A stretch of DNA of 64,000 nucleotides from Oxydemutator sp963693105 (GTDB lineage Bacteria; Pseudomonadota; Gammaproteobacteria; Poriferisulfidales; Oxydemutatoraceae), in contig OY843752.1 of the NCBI GenBank assembly GCA_963693105.1, forward strand, positions 1,736,001 through 1,800,000, given 5' to 3'. The notes under the pieces are model-generated. The model was given only the letters and a program-made list of their open reading frames with translations. It had not been told where the DNA came from and did not search any database. Below, one piece after another: positions 7,513 to 15,263 of the stretch. Numbering within the stretch: the first letter of the stretch is position 1; each line of letters starts with the position of its first letter. The translations under genes and the position numbers were made by a program.

Positions 7513-7690
7513 TCAATAATCCGGAGAATTTTCCCTGGGGGGAAGACCCAGAGGGTTTGTCGGTGGCTCAAATCCAGTGGCGCTTGAGCCGCCAGTGACC
7601 GTCCAGTCCACGCGTATCTCACGCGGCGCGCCCTCGTCATGCAGTATTCCATACACGCCGGTCACAAGCAACGGAGGCGGACGGGATAAC
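7513..7690 (-). pseudogene. Duplicated ORF fragment, copy A, unknown
   Basis: In-frame sequence PPLLVTGVYGILHDEG, then REIRVDWTVTGG and NPLGLPPRENSPDY, ends in TGA 12 nt before the ATG of the small membrane gene. The same peptide occurs in copy B, but upstream of it the two copies fall into different frames because of a 4-nt indel. No ATG start exists. I read it as the conserved 3' end of a larger gene carried along with the duplication. A GGCTCAA/TTGAGCC inverted repeat lies inside it. Family not recognised. Confidence 0.35.
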
Positions 7691-7710
7691 CCTTGTGCTA
7701 ACTGGCAAAA

Positions 7711-7736
7711 GAAAGGCCGCCCGGAGGCGACCTTTC
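7711..7736 (-). terminator. GC-rich hairpin element, copy 3
   Basis: GAAAGGCCGCC/GGCGACCTTTC with CGGA loop and one mismatch. On the minus strand it is followed by TTTTGCC, downstream of the gene ending at 7765. The accompanying small hairpin CGGAC-AAAAA-GTCCG is present. Confidence 0.65.
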
Positions 7737-7764
7737 AATTTCAGTGCGGACAAAAAGTCCGGGG

Positions 7765-7956
7765 TCAGTTGCTGAGCAACAGCGCATTGACAAGGGTGCC
7801 AACGATCAGGGCTGTCAGGCCAAGAACGCCAAGAAACAGACCAACCATCCATCGTACCAGCTCAGATTTCATCTGTGCCATATCAGATCTGAGGTCGGAC
7901 CTGAGATCGGCCATCCCGTTTTCAAATTGTCCCTGTGTTACCGCTTCATTTTTCAT
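7765..7956 (-). CDS. DUF1640-like small membrane protein, tandem copy B
   Basis: 63 residues with the same membrane segment as copy A. The helix before it is longer: two RSDL/RSDM heptad-like units before AQMKSELVRW. The same GAAGGAG ribosome site lies 7 nt before the ATG. The extra four residues come from an in-frame 12-bp repeat, so coil length may vary by slippage. It lies downstream of the conserved ORF fragment and upstream of hairpin copy 3. Function unknown; by architecture it should be a membrane-anchored coiled coil able to oligomerise. Confidence 0.6.
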   Translation of the reverse strand: MKNEAVTQGQFENGMADLRSDLRSDMAQMKSELVRWMVGLFLGVLGLTALIVGTLVNALLLSN

Positions 7957-7968
7957 TATCAATCTCCT

Positions 7969-8160
7969 TCAATAATCCGGAGAATTTTCCCTGGGGGGAA
8001 GACCCAGAGGGTTTGTCGGTGGCTCAAATCCAGTGGCGCTTGAGCCGCCAGTGACCGTCCAGTCCACGCGTATCTCACGCGGCGCACCCTCGTCATGCAG
8101 TATTCCATACGCGCCGGTCACAAGCAACGGAGGCGGGATAACCCTTGTACTGGCGGACAA
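7969..8160 (-). pseudogene. Duplicated ORF fragment, copy B, unknown
   Basis: An open frame of 63 codons from a TTG with no ribosome site, beginning immediately beside the stem of hairpin copy 4. It ends in the same conserved peptide as copy A (VTGAYGILHDEG through NPLGLPPRENSPDY) and stops 12 nt before the next ATG. A promoter cannot fit between hairpin and TTG, so independent expression is unlikely. It may be a fragment, or a leader frame coupled to the small membrane gene. Confidence 0.35.
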
Positions 8161-8190
8161 AAGAAAGGCCGCCCGGAGGCGGCCTTTCTT
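8161..8190 (-). terminator. GC-rich hairpin element, copy 4
   Basis: The longest version: AAGAAAGGCCGCC/GGCGGCCTTTCTT, a 13-bp perfect stem with CGGA loop. It lies downstream of the 86-residue small gene on the minus strand and is followed by TTGTCC. A diverged small hairpin (GGGACTGAGCCC) lies next to it. Confidence 0.7.
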
Positions 8191-8216
8191 TTAATGGGGA
8201 CTGAGCCCGGGAAGAG

Positions 8217-8477
8217 TCAATTTGCCACAGGCAACTGCAACGCTGATATAAGCAATTGCATGGATTGCATGTGGTTGCCAAAAACACTGATAGCGAAACC
8301 CACCAGCCCCATGGCCACCACGATTGTGGTCAGGGATGTACCAATCGTCCAGTACACAAGTGTACGGACATCAGCCTCAAGTGCATCCACTTTTGCTGAG
8401 AGTGGAGCAATCGCTCCTTCAACAATTTCTCTTATTCTTGACTCTTCCATTTCTTCATCTTTCATAAAGCTCTCCAT
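8217..8477 (-). CDS. Small coiled-coil membrane protein
   Basis: 86 residues: an acidic helix (MKDEEMEESRIREIVEGAIA), a short heptad region (LSAKVDALEADVRTL), a membrane segment (WTIGTSLTTIVVAMGLVGFAI) and a short hydrophobic tail. GAGG precedes the first ATG. A second ATG at residue 5 has GGAGAG at good spacing, so the true start is uncertain by four codons. It has the same architecture as the other small genes in the region but only distant sequence similarity. It is the first gene of the minus-strand array. Confidence 0.6.
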   Translation of the reverse strand: MESFMKDEEMEESRIREIVEGAIAPLSAKVDALEADVRTLVYWTIGTSLTTIVVAMGLVGFAISVFGNHMQSMQLLISALQLPVAN

Positions 8478-8831
8478 TGTTGCCTCAAGAGAGTCTCCCC
8501 CAAGGAAGTATCCCCGAGGGTAGTTTTGTGTTCGAATCCAGCCGACCGGCTCGCATCATCACAGGATTCCGGCGATGCTTTTTCAATGGGTTGATTGTAG
8601 CACGATGGGCTCCTCAAGGGCTGCCTGCGGAGAACCCGCGCCAGCATGTTACCCGACAGCACCTCCGCTTCTTTCCGTGTCCGCTTTCAATGCCGAGCGC
8701 GCCCCTGGACAATCCGCCGGCGGGCTGCCGGCGGCGCTCTGTTTCCGAGGTGCTACGGGTTATCCCATCCCGAAATCGTGCCGCCTGCGCGATTACACGC
8801 AGCCGATTTCAAAATGATTTTCTCGTTGCAC
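8478..8831. other. Intergenic region between the small-protein array and the HEPN gene
   Basis: No convincing gene. It holds a TACAAT hexamer on the minus strand near 8597-8602, a possible -10 for the array, and a strong hairpin CCGCCGGC/GCCGGCGG (8714-8734) about 100 nt past the HEPN stop. The hairpin lacks a T-run, so intrinsic termination is uncertain. Confidence 0.4.
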
Positions 8832-9488
8832 CTAATGTTCACGGCGGAAGTACTCTAAAAGACCCTCCTCAAAGATTTCCATCAAATCCCCGATTGACAA
8901 GTCGGTGTAGGCCACAACTGTCTCATCCTCCTCTCCATTTTTCTTCCTATCTTTCTTCGACGTGACAGGGCGAGAGTCATGTAACTCAAGAACAAGACGT
9001 GCGTCGTGTACAAATTCGCTACGTAGCCCATAGAGGAACCTCGCTACATCATCAATCGACTCAAGAGGCTCTCTATTTATTTCGATGGCACGGCATAGTG
9101 TGTCTTGGCGATCTTGCGGCAAATTGCGGAAGAAAAAAGCACAACGTTGGGTGGCATAGCAAGCTTGGGACCGAATACCTGACAGGGACTCAATAATGGC
9201 AGTTAGTGCTATGACCTTAAACGAGTTGGTCAGATAGCCAATCACCTGCTCTGAGCCCTCCACATGCCAATCACCTTTCTTCACGAGTAAGCGATAGAAG
9301 CATGTTACACGGAGGAACTCGTCCTTAATGGATGTCGTACTGAGAGAATTGTAAAAATGCTCGAATTTTTCCCAACTGTCAAAATGGGATTTCAGCGCAT
9401 CGTACGCGTCCTTTTTGTAGTTTTCCTCGTAATCTACATACCGGCGCTTAGGCATCACTGAGGTCAAACGGCGCCAGTCGTTTATCAT
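8832..9488 (-). CDS. HEPN-domain protein, candidate RNase toxin
   Basis: 218 residues, largely helical and less GC-rich than the flanks. The C-terminal half reads FLYGLRSEFVHDARLVLEL, giving the Rx4H motif (R156, H161) that is the RNase signature of HEPN domains. A preceding helical region (KVIALTAIIESLSGI) fits the HEPN four-helix bundle. HEPN proteins are common as toxins and in abortive-infection systems. It lies 73 nt downstream of a Panacea-domain gene on the same strand, suggesting a toxin-antitoxin or defence pair. The start is uncertain: ATG at 9488 (after an in-frame TAG) or ATG at 9455; neither has a good Shine-Dalgarno site. Confidence 0.65.
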   Translation of the reverse strand: MINDWRRLTSVMPKRRYVDYEENYKKDAYDALKSHFDSWEKFEHFYNSLSTTSIKDEFLRVTCFYRLLVKKGDWHVEGSEQVIGYLTNSFKVIALTAIIESLSGIRSQACYATQRCAFFFRNLPQDRQDTLCRAIEINREPLESIDDVARFLYGLRSEFVHDARLVLELHDSRPVTSKKDRKKNGEEDETVVAYTDLSIGDLMEIFEEGLLEYFRREH

Positions 9489-9561
9489 GACTGGCGGCTA
9501 CTTATGTTGCATATTTCATTATGGATTAGTGTTCTCATTGTGTCCCTTTAGCGATATGCGA

Positions 9562-10152
9562 CTAATTAGTTGCCCAACCATGCTCCCTGGCAAGTTCACG
9601 TGTACGGGCAATATCATAGGCATTTGTAGGCTCATTTGATAAAAACGCTGCTTCATACGGAATAGGCTCCTTATCCTGCCCCGCAATCTCCCAAGCCTTG
9701 CCATGAGACATATCACTGATTTTTGTAGCCGTTTTCCCCTTCGTCTTATCAATTACCAAGTCCACTAAGGCAACTTCATACGAATTAAAGTAATCTATTT
9801 TGGGAGTCCTTAATGGAATAACCACTTTTCGAGTATATCCAAGAGGATTCCTGAACTCCCTTACAACAATAGACTTATCTTTGGTAAGCCTCTCCTGCAC
9901 TGGCAACAATTTTTTAGGCACGGGGCTGTTTTGCAGGCGTTGATAGGCAACACCTGTAATGGGTTCACCATATTTAGCAAAAGCCGCAAAATCACTCCAC
10001 CACAGGATCTTATTCAGTTTTGTAGCACCAAAAGTCTCATCATCCTGGCACTTACTCGCAATATAGATAATTAACTCACTGAGGAGTTTTTCCCCCTTAA
10101 TCTCCTTTTCCACCTCATAGGTGAGACTCTTTGTCTGGTCTTGTACCTCCAT
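9562..10152 (-). CDS. Panacea/SocA-like (DUF4065) domain protein, candidate antitoxin
   Basis: 196 residues. The N-terminal half matches the Panacea (SocA-like, DUF4065) pattern: LLSELIIYIASKC, then GATKLNKILWWSDFAAFAKYGEPITG and YQRLQNSPVP. In known cases this fold neutralises many unrelated toxins. The C-terminal half (residues 120-196) is polar, with ARTRELAREHGW near the end. A clear GAAGGAG site precedes the ATG. It is the upstream gene of a two-gene unit with the HEPN protein, as expected for antitoxin first. AT-rich codon use compared with the housekeeping genes points to horizontal origin. Confidence 0.7.
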   Translation of the reverse strand: MEVQDQTKSLTYEVEKEIKGEKLLSELIIYIASKCQDDETFGATKLNKILWWSDFAAFAKYGEPITGVAYQRLQNSPVPKKLLPVQERLTKDKSIVVREFRNPLGYTRKVVIPLRTPKIDYFNSYEVALVDLVIDKTKGKTATKISDMSHGKAWEIAGQDKEPIPYEAAFLSNEPTNAYDIARTRELAREHGWATN

Positions 10153-10350
10153 TTTCGTTTCTCCTTCTCTGATGAAATCCGATTGCCTTTACAGACAGCC
10201 TCGTATTATGACACTTTTATTTCTTGTTCAGCCGCCGCTTGCCGCCCTTTTTATCCAACTTTCAACCCTGTTTTAACTCCTCTTCTCCCAACGTTTGGGG
10301 ACTGCTGTATATGATTCCCGCACGGAAACGGGGCCGTCAGCTGGACGGCA

Positions 10351-10572
10351 AGGCGGGACGGTCCGGGAGAAGGTTGTGAGCCGCGTTTCATGTCTCGATT
10401 CTTCCCCCGCTTTTTGCGATATACTTTGCCGGTATTCCCCAATCGAATCACACCGGACGACACGACACGATGAGCTATCAGGTACTGGCGCGCAAATGGC
10501 GTCCGCGCAATTTTGAGCAGGTCATCGGCCAGCGCCATATCATCCGCGCGCTGGAAAACGCGCTGAAACTTG
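10351..10572 (+). repeat. Truncated duplicate of the dnaX promoter and 5' end
   Basis: 222 bp, nearly identical and without indels to 11537-11758. It includes the dnaX leader, its TATACT hexamer, the ATG (at 10470) and the first ~34 codons (MSYQVLARKWRPRNFEQVIG...), then breaks off at GAAACTTG into the GC-hairpin element. It can only make a short nonsense-ended peptide. With the real dnaX start it brackets a foreign two-gene cassette as direct repeats. Confidence 0.9.
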
Positions 10573-10587
10573 TGCTAACTGGCAAAA

Positions 10588-10613
10588 GAAAGGCCGCCCG
10601 GAGGCGGCCTTTC
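10588..10613 (-). terminator. GC-rich hairpin element, copy 5, inside the cassette at dnaX
   Basis: GAAAGGCCGCC/GGCGGCCTTTC with CGGA loop, preceded by the same TTGTGCTAACTGGCAAAA spacer as in the array at 7.7 kb and followed by CGGAC-TGA-GTCCG. About 60 bp match the array 3 kb away. No minus-strand gene ends here, so in this place it is not an ordinary terminator. It may instead mark the end of a mobile segment. Confidence 0.6.
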
Positions 10614-10666
10614 AGTTTCAGCGCGGACTGAGTCCGGGATCAGGGTTAGGGAATCTGAACTTGTAA

Positions 10667-10672
10667 TATAAT
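10667..10672 (+). promoter_or_regulatory. Candidate -10 box for the DUF5678/protease pair
   Basis: A perfect TATAAT in an AT-rich stretch about 60 nt before the first gene; no good -35 at 17 nt (TTAGGG at 15 nt is the nearest). A GAGGG ribosome site precedes the ATG at 10735. Confidence 0.4.
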
Positions 10673-10734
10673 GCATCATAGTCGCAGTTCCCTTATTAAA
10701 GACACTGCACAGCCAATCAAAAGAGGGAAACACA

Positions 10735-10983
10735 ATGACAATGTTAGAAAAAGAAACAAAAATTTTTGAATCAAAATTGCCTGAGTTTGTTGAGAATAAC
10801 CTTAATGAGTTTGTTGTGATAAAGGGTGAAGAAGTAGGGTTTTTTGCCAACAAATTGGATGCTGTTAATTATGGCATGAGGACGTATGGCCCTACGGGTT
10901 GTTTTCTTGTCAGGCAGGTAGCGGAGAAACAGCCCGAAATATCCATGCCTGCGCTCACACTGGGGCTTTTACAAAGCAAATGA
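10735..10983 (+). CDS. DUF5678-like small protein
   Basis: 82 residues. The core reads LPEFVENNLNEFVVIKGEEV, then GFFANKLDAVNYGMRTYGPTGCFLVRQV, the DUF5678 pattern of a G-E/D-E turn, an alanine helix and FLVRQ. It is a small soluble protein with no signal peptide. Its stop overlaps the next start by 4 nt (ATGA). Such proteins are often found directly before a retroviral-type aspartic protease homologue, as here. Its biochemical role is not known to me. Base composition is clearly AT-richer than dnaX, so it looks imported. Confidence 0.65.
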   Translation: MTMLEKETKIFESKLPEFVENNLNEFVVIKGEEVGFFANKLDAVNYGMRTYGPTGCFLVRQVAEKQPEISMPALTLGLLQSK

Positions 10984-11465
10984 CGATTGCCACCTACCGC
11001 TATGAAGGAGAGGGTATTACTTCAGAAGGAGAACAGATTAAGCTCCGCCCCAGGGATATCCTGATCAACACTGGGCCTAGAATACATATTCAGATTGACT
11101 ATTCTGACTATATGAAGAAACTTTTTACCGAGAGAGCTATTGACATAATAGAAAGCCGCAAGGGGATGGCTTTGATAGATACAGGAGCAACGAAAAGTTG
11201 TATTGATTTGGAATTAGCACAAGACTTTTCATTCCCCGTTATAGATGAAGTGAAAATGTCAACCCCGTCGCATAGTAATTATACTTCGCCACTTTACTCA
11301 GGCATTATGCTTGACATAACAGCAATGGCAAAAAAGGGTTATGTCGAGCTATTAGGCGTTGAAATAGCAAACCAAGGCATTGACGTTATAATCGGCCGCG
11401 ATATCCTGGCCATGGGATTGCTTGTTTATAACGGCGTTGATGGAACTTGTGCTTTTGCCATATAG
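10980..11465 (+). CDS. Retropepsin-like (clan AA) aspartic protease homologue
   Basis: 161 residues. GMALIDTGATKSCID carries the aspartic protease signature D-T-G-A (D67). The later DVIIGRDILAMGLLVYNG is the hydrophobic-Ile-Gly-x-Asp/Asn-hydrophobic-Leu motif of single-domain retropepsins. One D-T-G per chain means an active enzyme would be a homodimer. There is no signal peptide or membrane segment, so it acts in the cytoplasm. The ATG overlapping the previous stop (ATGA) was chosen over upstream in-frame codons inside that gene. The pair forms a cassette inserted before dnaX. The substrate is unknown. Confidence 0.7.
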   Translation: MTIATYRYEGEGITSEGEQIKLRPRDILINTGPRIHIQIDYSDYMKKLFTERAIDIIESRKGMALIDTGATKSCIDLELAQDFSFPVIDEVKMSTPSHSNYTSPLYSGIMLDITAMAKKGYVELLGVEIANQGIDVIIGRDILAMGLLVYNGVDGTCAFAI

Positions 11466-11536
11466 CCCAATCCTACGCTAAGTATCCATTGGACAACCCG
11501 CGGACGGCCTGCTGATGTTGCCCGTGTTTCCTGATG

Positions 11537-11758
11537 AGGCGGGACGGGCCGGGAGAAGGTTGTGAGCCGCGTTTCATGTCTCGATTCTTCCTCCGCTTTT
11601 TGCGATATACTTTGCCGGTATTCCCCAATCGAATCACACCGGACGACACGACACGATGAGCTATCAGGTACTGGCGCGCAAATGGCGTCCGCGCAATTTT
11701 GAGCAGGTCATCGGCCAGCGCCATATCATCCGTGCGCTGGAAAACGCGCTGAAACTTG
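11537..11758 (+). repeat. Direct repeat partner: functional dnaX promoter and 5' end
   Basis: The intact copy of the 222-bp repeat, offset 1,186 bp from the truncated one with only a few substitutions (for example GGTCC against GGGCC at the left end). Because the repeat carries promoter and start codon, the insertion leaves dnaX intact. Confidence 0.9.
11606..11611 (+). promoter_or_regulatory. Candidate dnaX -10 box
   Basis: TATACT 45 nt before the dnaX ATG, preserved in the duplicate at 10420-10425. The -35 region is poor. There is no clear Shine-Dalgarno site before the ATG (GGACGACACGACACG). Confidence 0.35.
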
Positions 11759-13542
11759 GCCGCCTGCACCACGCCTACCTGTTCACCGGCACGCGCGGCG
11801 TCGGCAAAACCACGATTGCGCGCATCCTCGCCAAATGCTTCAACTGCGAAAAAGGCGTCAGCGCGACGCCCTGCGGCGACTGCACCGCCTGCACGCAGGT
11901 GGACGGCGGCAACTTCATGGACCTGATCGAGGTGGACGCCGCCTCGCGCACCGGCGTGGACGACATGCGCGAACTGCTGGACAACGTGCAATACGCCTCC
12001 AGCGCCGGGCGCTACAAGATCTACCTGATAGACGAAGTGCACATGCTGTCGGTCAACAGTTTCAACGCGCTTCTGAAAACGCTCGAAGAACCGCCGGAAC
12101 ACGTGAAGTTTTTCTTCGCGACGACGCACCCGGGGAAAATTCCGGTCACGATTCTGTCACGCTGCCTGCAATTCAACCTGACGCGCCTGCCCTACCAGTT
12201 GATTCACGAACACCTGGCGGCGCTGCTCGACGCCGAGAAGGTCGAGCACGAGGAAGGCGCGCTCGGGGAAATCGCGGTGGCCGCCGAGGGCAGCGTGCGC
12301 GACGCGCTGAGCCTGCTCGACCAGGCCATCGCCTACGGGGACGGCCGCCTGAAAAGCAGCGAGGTCGAGACCATGCTGGGGCTGGCCGCGCGCCAGCAGA
12401 TTGTCGAGATGGGCCGCTGCATCGCCGCGCGCGACACCGCGAAACTGTTCGAACTGGTCGAAATGGCATACCGCAAGGCCGTGGATTTCGAGAACCTGCT
12501 GAAAGACATTCTCGCGCTGCTGCACCAGGTGGCGCTGCGCCAGGCGCTGCCGGACGCCGCGATTTCGCCGCAACTGAAAGCCGAAGACGTGGATCAACTG
12601 GCCGCCGCCATTTCTCCGGAAGATCTGCAACTGTGCTACCAGATCGCGCTGGGCGGCAAGCGCGACATGGCGTTCGCGCCCGACGACAAGGCGGCATTCG
12701 AGATGACGCTGCTGAGGATGATGCACTTCACGCCGCTGGAACCGGACACGCCGCAGCGCGCCGCCGCCGCGAAGCCGCCGACACAGAGCGCACCCGCCGC
12801 GCAGCCGCAAACGCAAAACGCACCAAACGCACCCGACGCACAACCGCAAACGCAAGGCGCACCCGCCGCACGACCGCAAACGCAAAGCGCACCAAACGCA
12901 CCCGCCGCACAACCGCCGACGCAAAACACACCCGCCGCACAACCGCCGACACAGAGCGCGCCCGCCGCACAGCCGCAAACGCAAGACGCACCCGCCGCAC
13001 AACCACCGACGCAAAACGCACCCGCCGCACAGCCGCAAACGCAAGACGCAGCCGCCGCACAACCGCCGATGCAAGACGCGCCCGCCGACGCCGGTGATGG
13101 CGCCACCGCCGACGACGCGCCTCAACACGGCAACTTCAGCCTGGCCGACTGCGGCGATGTCCAGGGCTGGGTGCGGCTGATCGAGGCCGCCGGTTTCCAG
13201 GGTCCGTTGCGCGAAATCTGTTTCAACTCGCTGCTGACGCCGCAATCCGAAACCGCGGCGACGCTGGCGGTGGACACGCGCATCGAGGGCCTGTGTACGC
13301 CGGAGCGAAAAGAGGAAATCCGGCAAACGCTGAGCCGGCTGATCGGCGCGCAAGCCGCCCTCCGCTTCGAGACGGCGTCGTCCGGGGAAACGCCGGCGCA
13401 AGTCAAAAAACGCAAAGACCTGGAGCGCCGCCGCAAGGCCGCGCAGTCCATCGAGAAGAACCCGCAGGTACATTCCATCAAGGAGCGTTTCGGCGCGCAG
13501 ACCATTCCCGACTCGACGCACCCCGTCGAATCCGAGGGCTGA
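11656..13542 (+). CDS. dnaX: DNA polymerase III subunits gamma and tau
   Basis: 628 residues. The clamp-loader ATPase domain has Walker A GTRGVGKTT (45-53), a zinc-binding cysteine cluster (CFNCEKG...CGDCTAC), Walker B LIDEVHML and the SRC sensor (ILSRCLQF). It loads the sliding clamp and bridges polymerases and helicase at the fork. Domain III ends near residue 365. A linker of about 105 residues follows, made of imperfect AAQPxTQxAP repeats rich in Ala, Pro and Gln. A C-terminal tau-like domain (DVQGWVRLIEAAGFQGPLREI...) completes it. The usual ybaB between dnaX and recR is missing; recR starts 43 nt later. I did not see an obvious A-rich slippage site for making gamma. Confidence 0.95.
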   Translation: MSYQVLARKWRPRNFEQVIGQRHIIRALENALKLGRLHHAYLFTGTRGVGKTTIARILAKCFNCEKGVSATPCGDCTACTQVDGGNFMDLIEVDAASRTGVDDMRELLDNVQYASSAGRYKIYLIDEVHMLSVNSFNALLKTLEEPPEHVKFFFATTHPGKIPVTILSRCLQFNLTRLPYQLIHEHLAALLDAEKVEHEEGALGEIAVAAEGSVRDALSLLDQAIAYGDGRLKSSEVETMLGLAARQQIVEMGRCIAARDTAKLFELVEMAYRKAVDFENLLKDILALLHQVALRQALPDAAISPQLKAEDVDQLAAAISPEDLQLCYQIALGGKRDMAFAPDDKAAFEMTLLRMMHFTPLEPDTPQRAAAAKPPTQSAPAAQPQTQNAPNAPDAQPQTQGAPAARPQTQSAPNAPAAQPPTQNTPAAQPPTQSAPAAQPQTQDAPAAQPPTQNAPAAQPQTQDAAAAQPPMQDAPADAGDGATADDAPQHGNFSLADCGDVQGWVRLIEAAGFQGPLREICFNSLLTPQSETAATLAVDTRIEGLCTPERKEEIRQTLSRLIGAQAALRFETASSGETPAQVKKRKDLERRRKAAQSIEKNPQVHSIKERFGAQTIPDSTHPVESEG

Positions 13543-14101
13543 GCGCCGCCGGGCGCTTCGCAACCCGCCCCGCCGCCCGCGACCGATGGCGCACAAAGAC
13601 CTGCTGAAACAACTCATCGAGACCTTCACCTGCCTGCCGGGCGTCGGCAGGAAGACCGCGCAGCGCTTCGTCTATCACCTGCTCGAACGCGACCGTCCCG
13701 GCGGCGCGGCGCTGGCCGAACTGTTGCGCGAGACGGTCGAGAAAATCGGCAACTGCGAACGCTGCCGCATGTTCACCGAGCATCCGTTGTGCGCCATTTG
13801 CGGCGACAACCGCCGCGACCCCGCGCTGATTTGCGTGGTCGAAAACCCCGCCGACCTGATGGCGCTTGAAGCGAACACCGGCTACCGGGGGCTGTATTTC
13901 GTGCTGCACGGCAGGCTGTCGCCGCTGGACAACATCGGCCCGCGCGAAATCGGCCTCGACCTGCTTGAAGAGATGCTCAGGAAAAACGGCGTCCGGGAAT
14001 TGATACTCGCCACCGGCACCACCGTCGAAGGCGACGTCACCGCGCACGTCATCGGCGAACTGGCGGCGCGCTGCCGCATCAAGACGACCAAAATCGCGCA
14101 G

Positions 14102-14724
<623 letters not shown>

Positions 14725-15263
14725 ATAGTCGGCGAATGGTTCGCCGTCGCTGAAATAGAAGGCCGGGATTTCCGCCACCAGCGCGGCGAACAAACCCTTC
14801 CTCAACGAAAACTCGATGCCCTCGCGGTGGCGCCCGCGTGCAAAGTCGCGGCGCGCGCGGCGCAGCCTGAGATGCAAACGGGCGTTGCCGAGGCCGCCGC
14901 GCTGCACGATTCCGCCTGCGTCCCTGACGAGGTTCGGCCAGTCCACCTTGAACTTGTAGAAGTAGAGGGACACGAACAAATCCCACGGATTGCGCACCAC
15001 GGTGAACTTGAAATAGTCGTTCCACACCTGCTCGCCGACCCGCCGCCGGATGTCGTCCGGCAGAATGTGCGGCTGTGAATAACCGTCGTTGTTGCGCGCG
15101 CGCATCGTGCCGTACTCGTCGGCGTCCACGCCGGGGCGGAAGGTCTCGTCGCCGGCGATGACGTCGCCGTCGCCGCAAAGCGGCGACAGATTCAGGCGAA
15201 TACTGGTGCCGGCGACCTTGCGCGGGCACACGAAGATGAACCGGTGCTTGTGCGAGACGATGG

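Larger units (their letters stand above)
7267..8162. repeat. Tandem duplication of a ~450-bp cassette
   Basis: Two consecutive units (7267-7710, 444 bp; 7711-8162, 452 bp). Each consists of the GC hairpin, the small CGGAC/GTCCG hairpin, the DUF1640-like small gene, the conserved ORF fragment and a GGGATAACCCTTGT spacer. Identity is high throughout. The visible differences are a 12-bp insertion in the gene of the second unit (an extra RSDL motif) and a 4-nt indel in the spacer. A third hairpin at 8163 closes the array. Confidence 0.8.

Noticed and set aside
8505..8560. Possible tRNA fragment around the GTTCGAATCC string
   Set aside because: The string resembles a T-loop, but the flanking bases do not form a 5-bp T-stem and no acceptor or anticodon arm can be built.
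7267..10640. Integron-like gene cassette array, with hairpins as attC sites
   Set aside because: The repeated hairpins sit after small genes and are followed by T-runs like terminators. The GTTRRRY/RYYYAAC core sites of attC are not present, and there is no integron integrase in the window.
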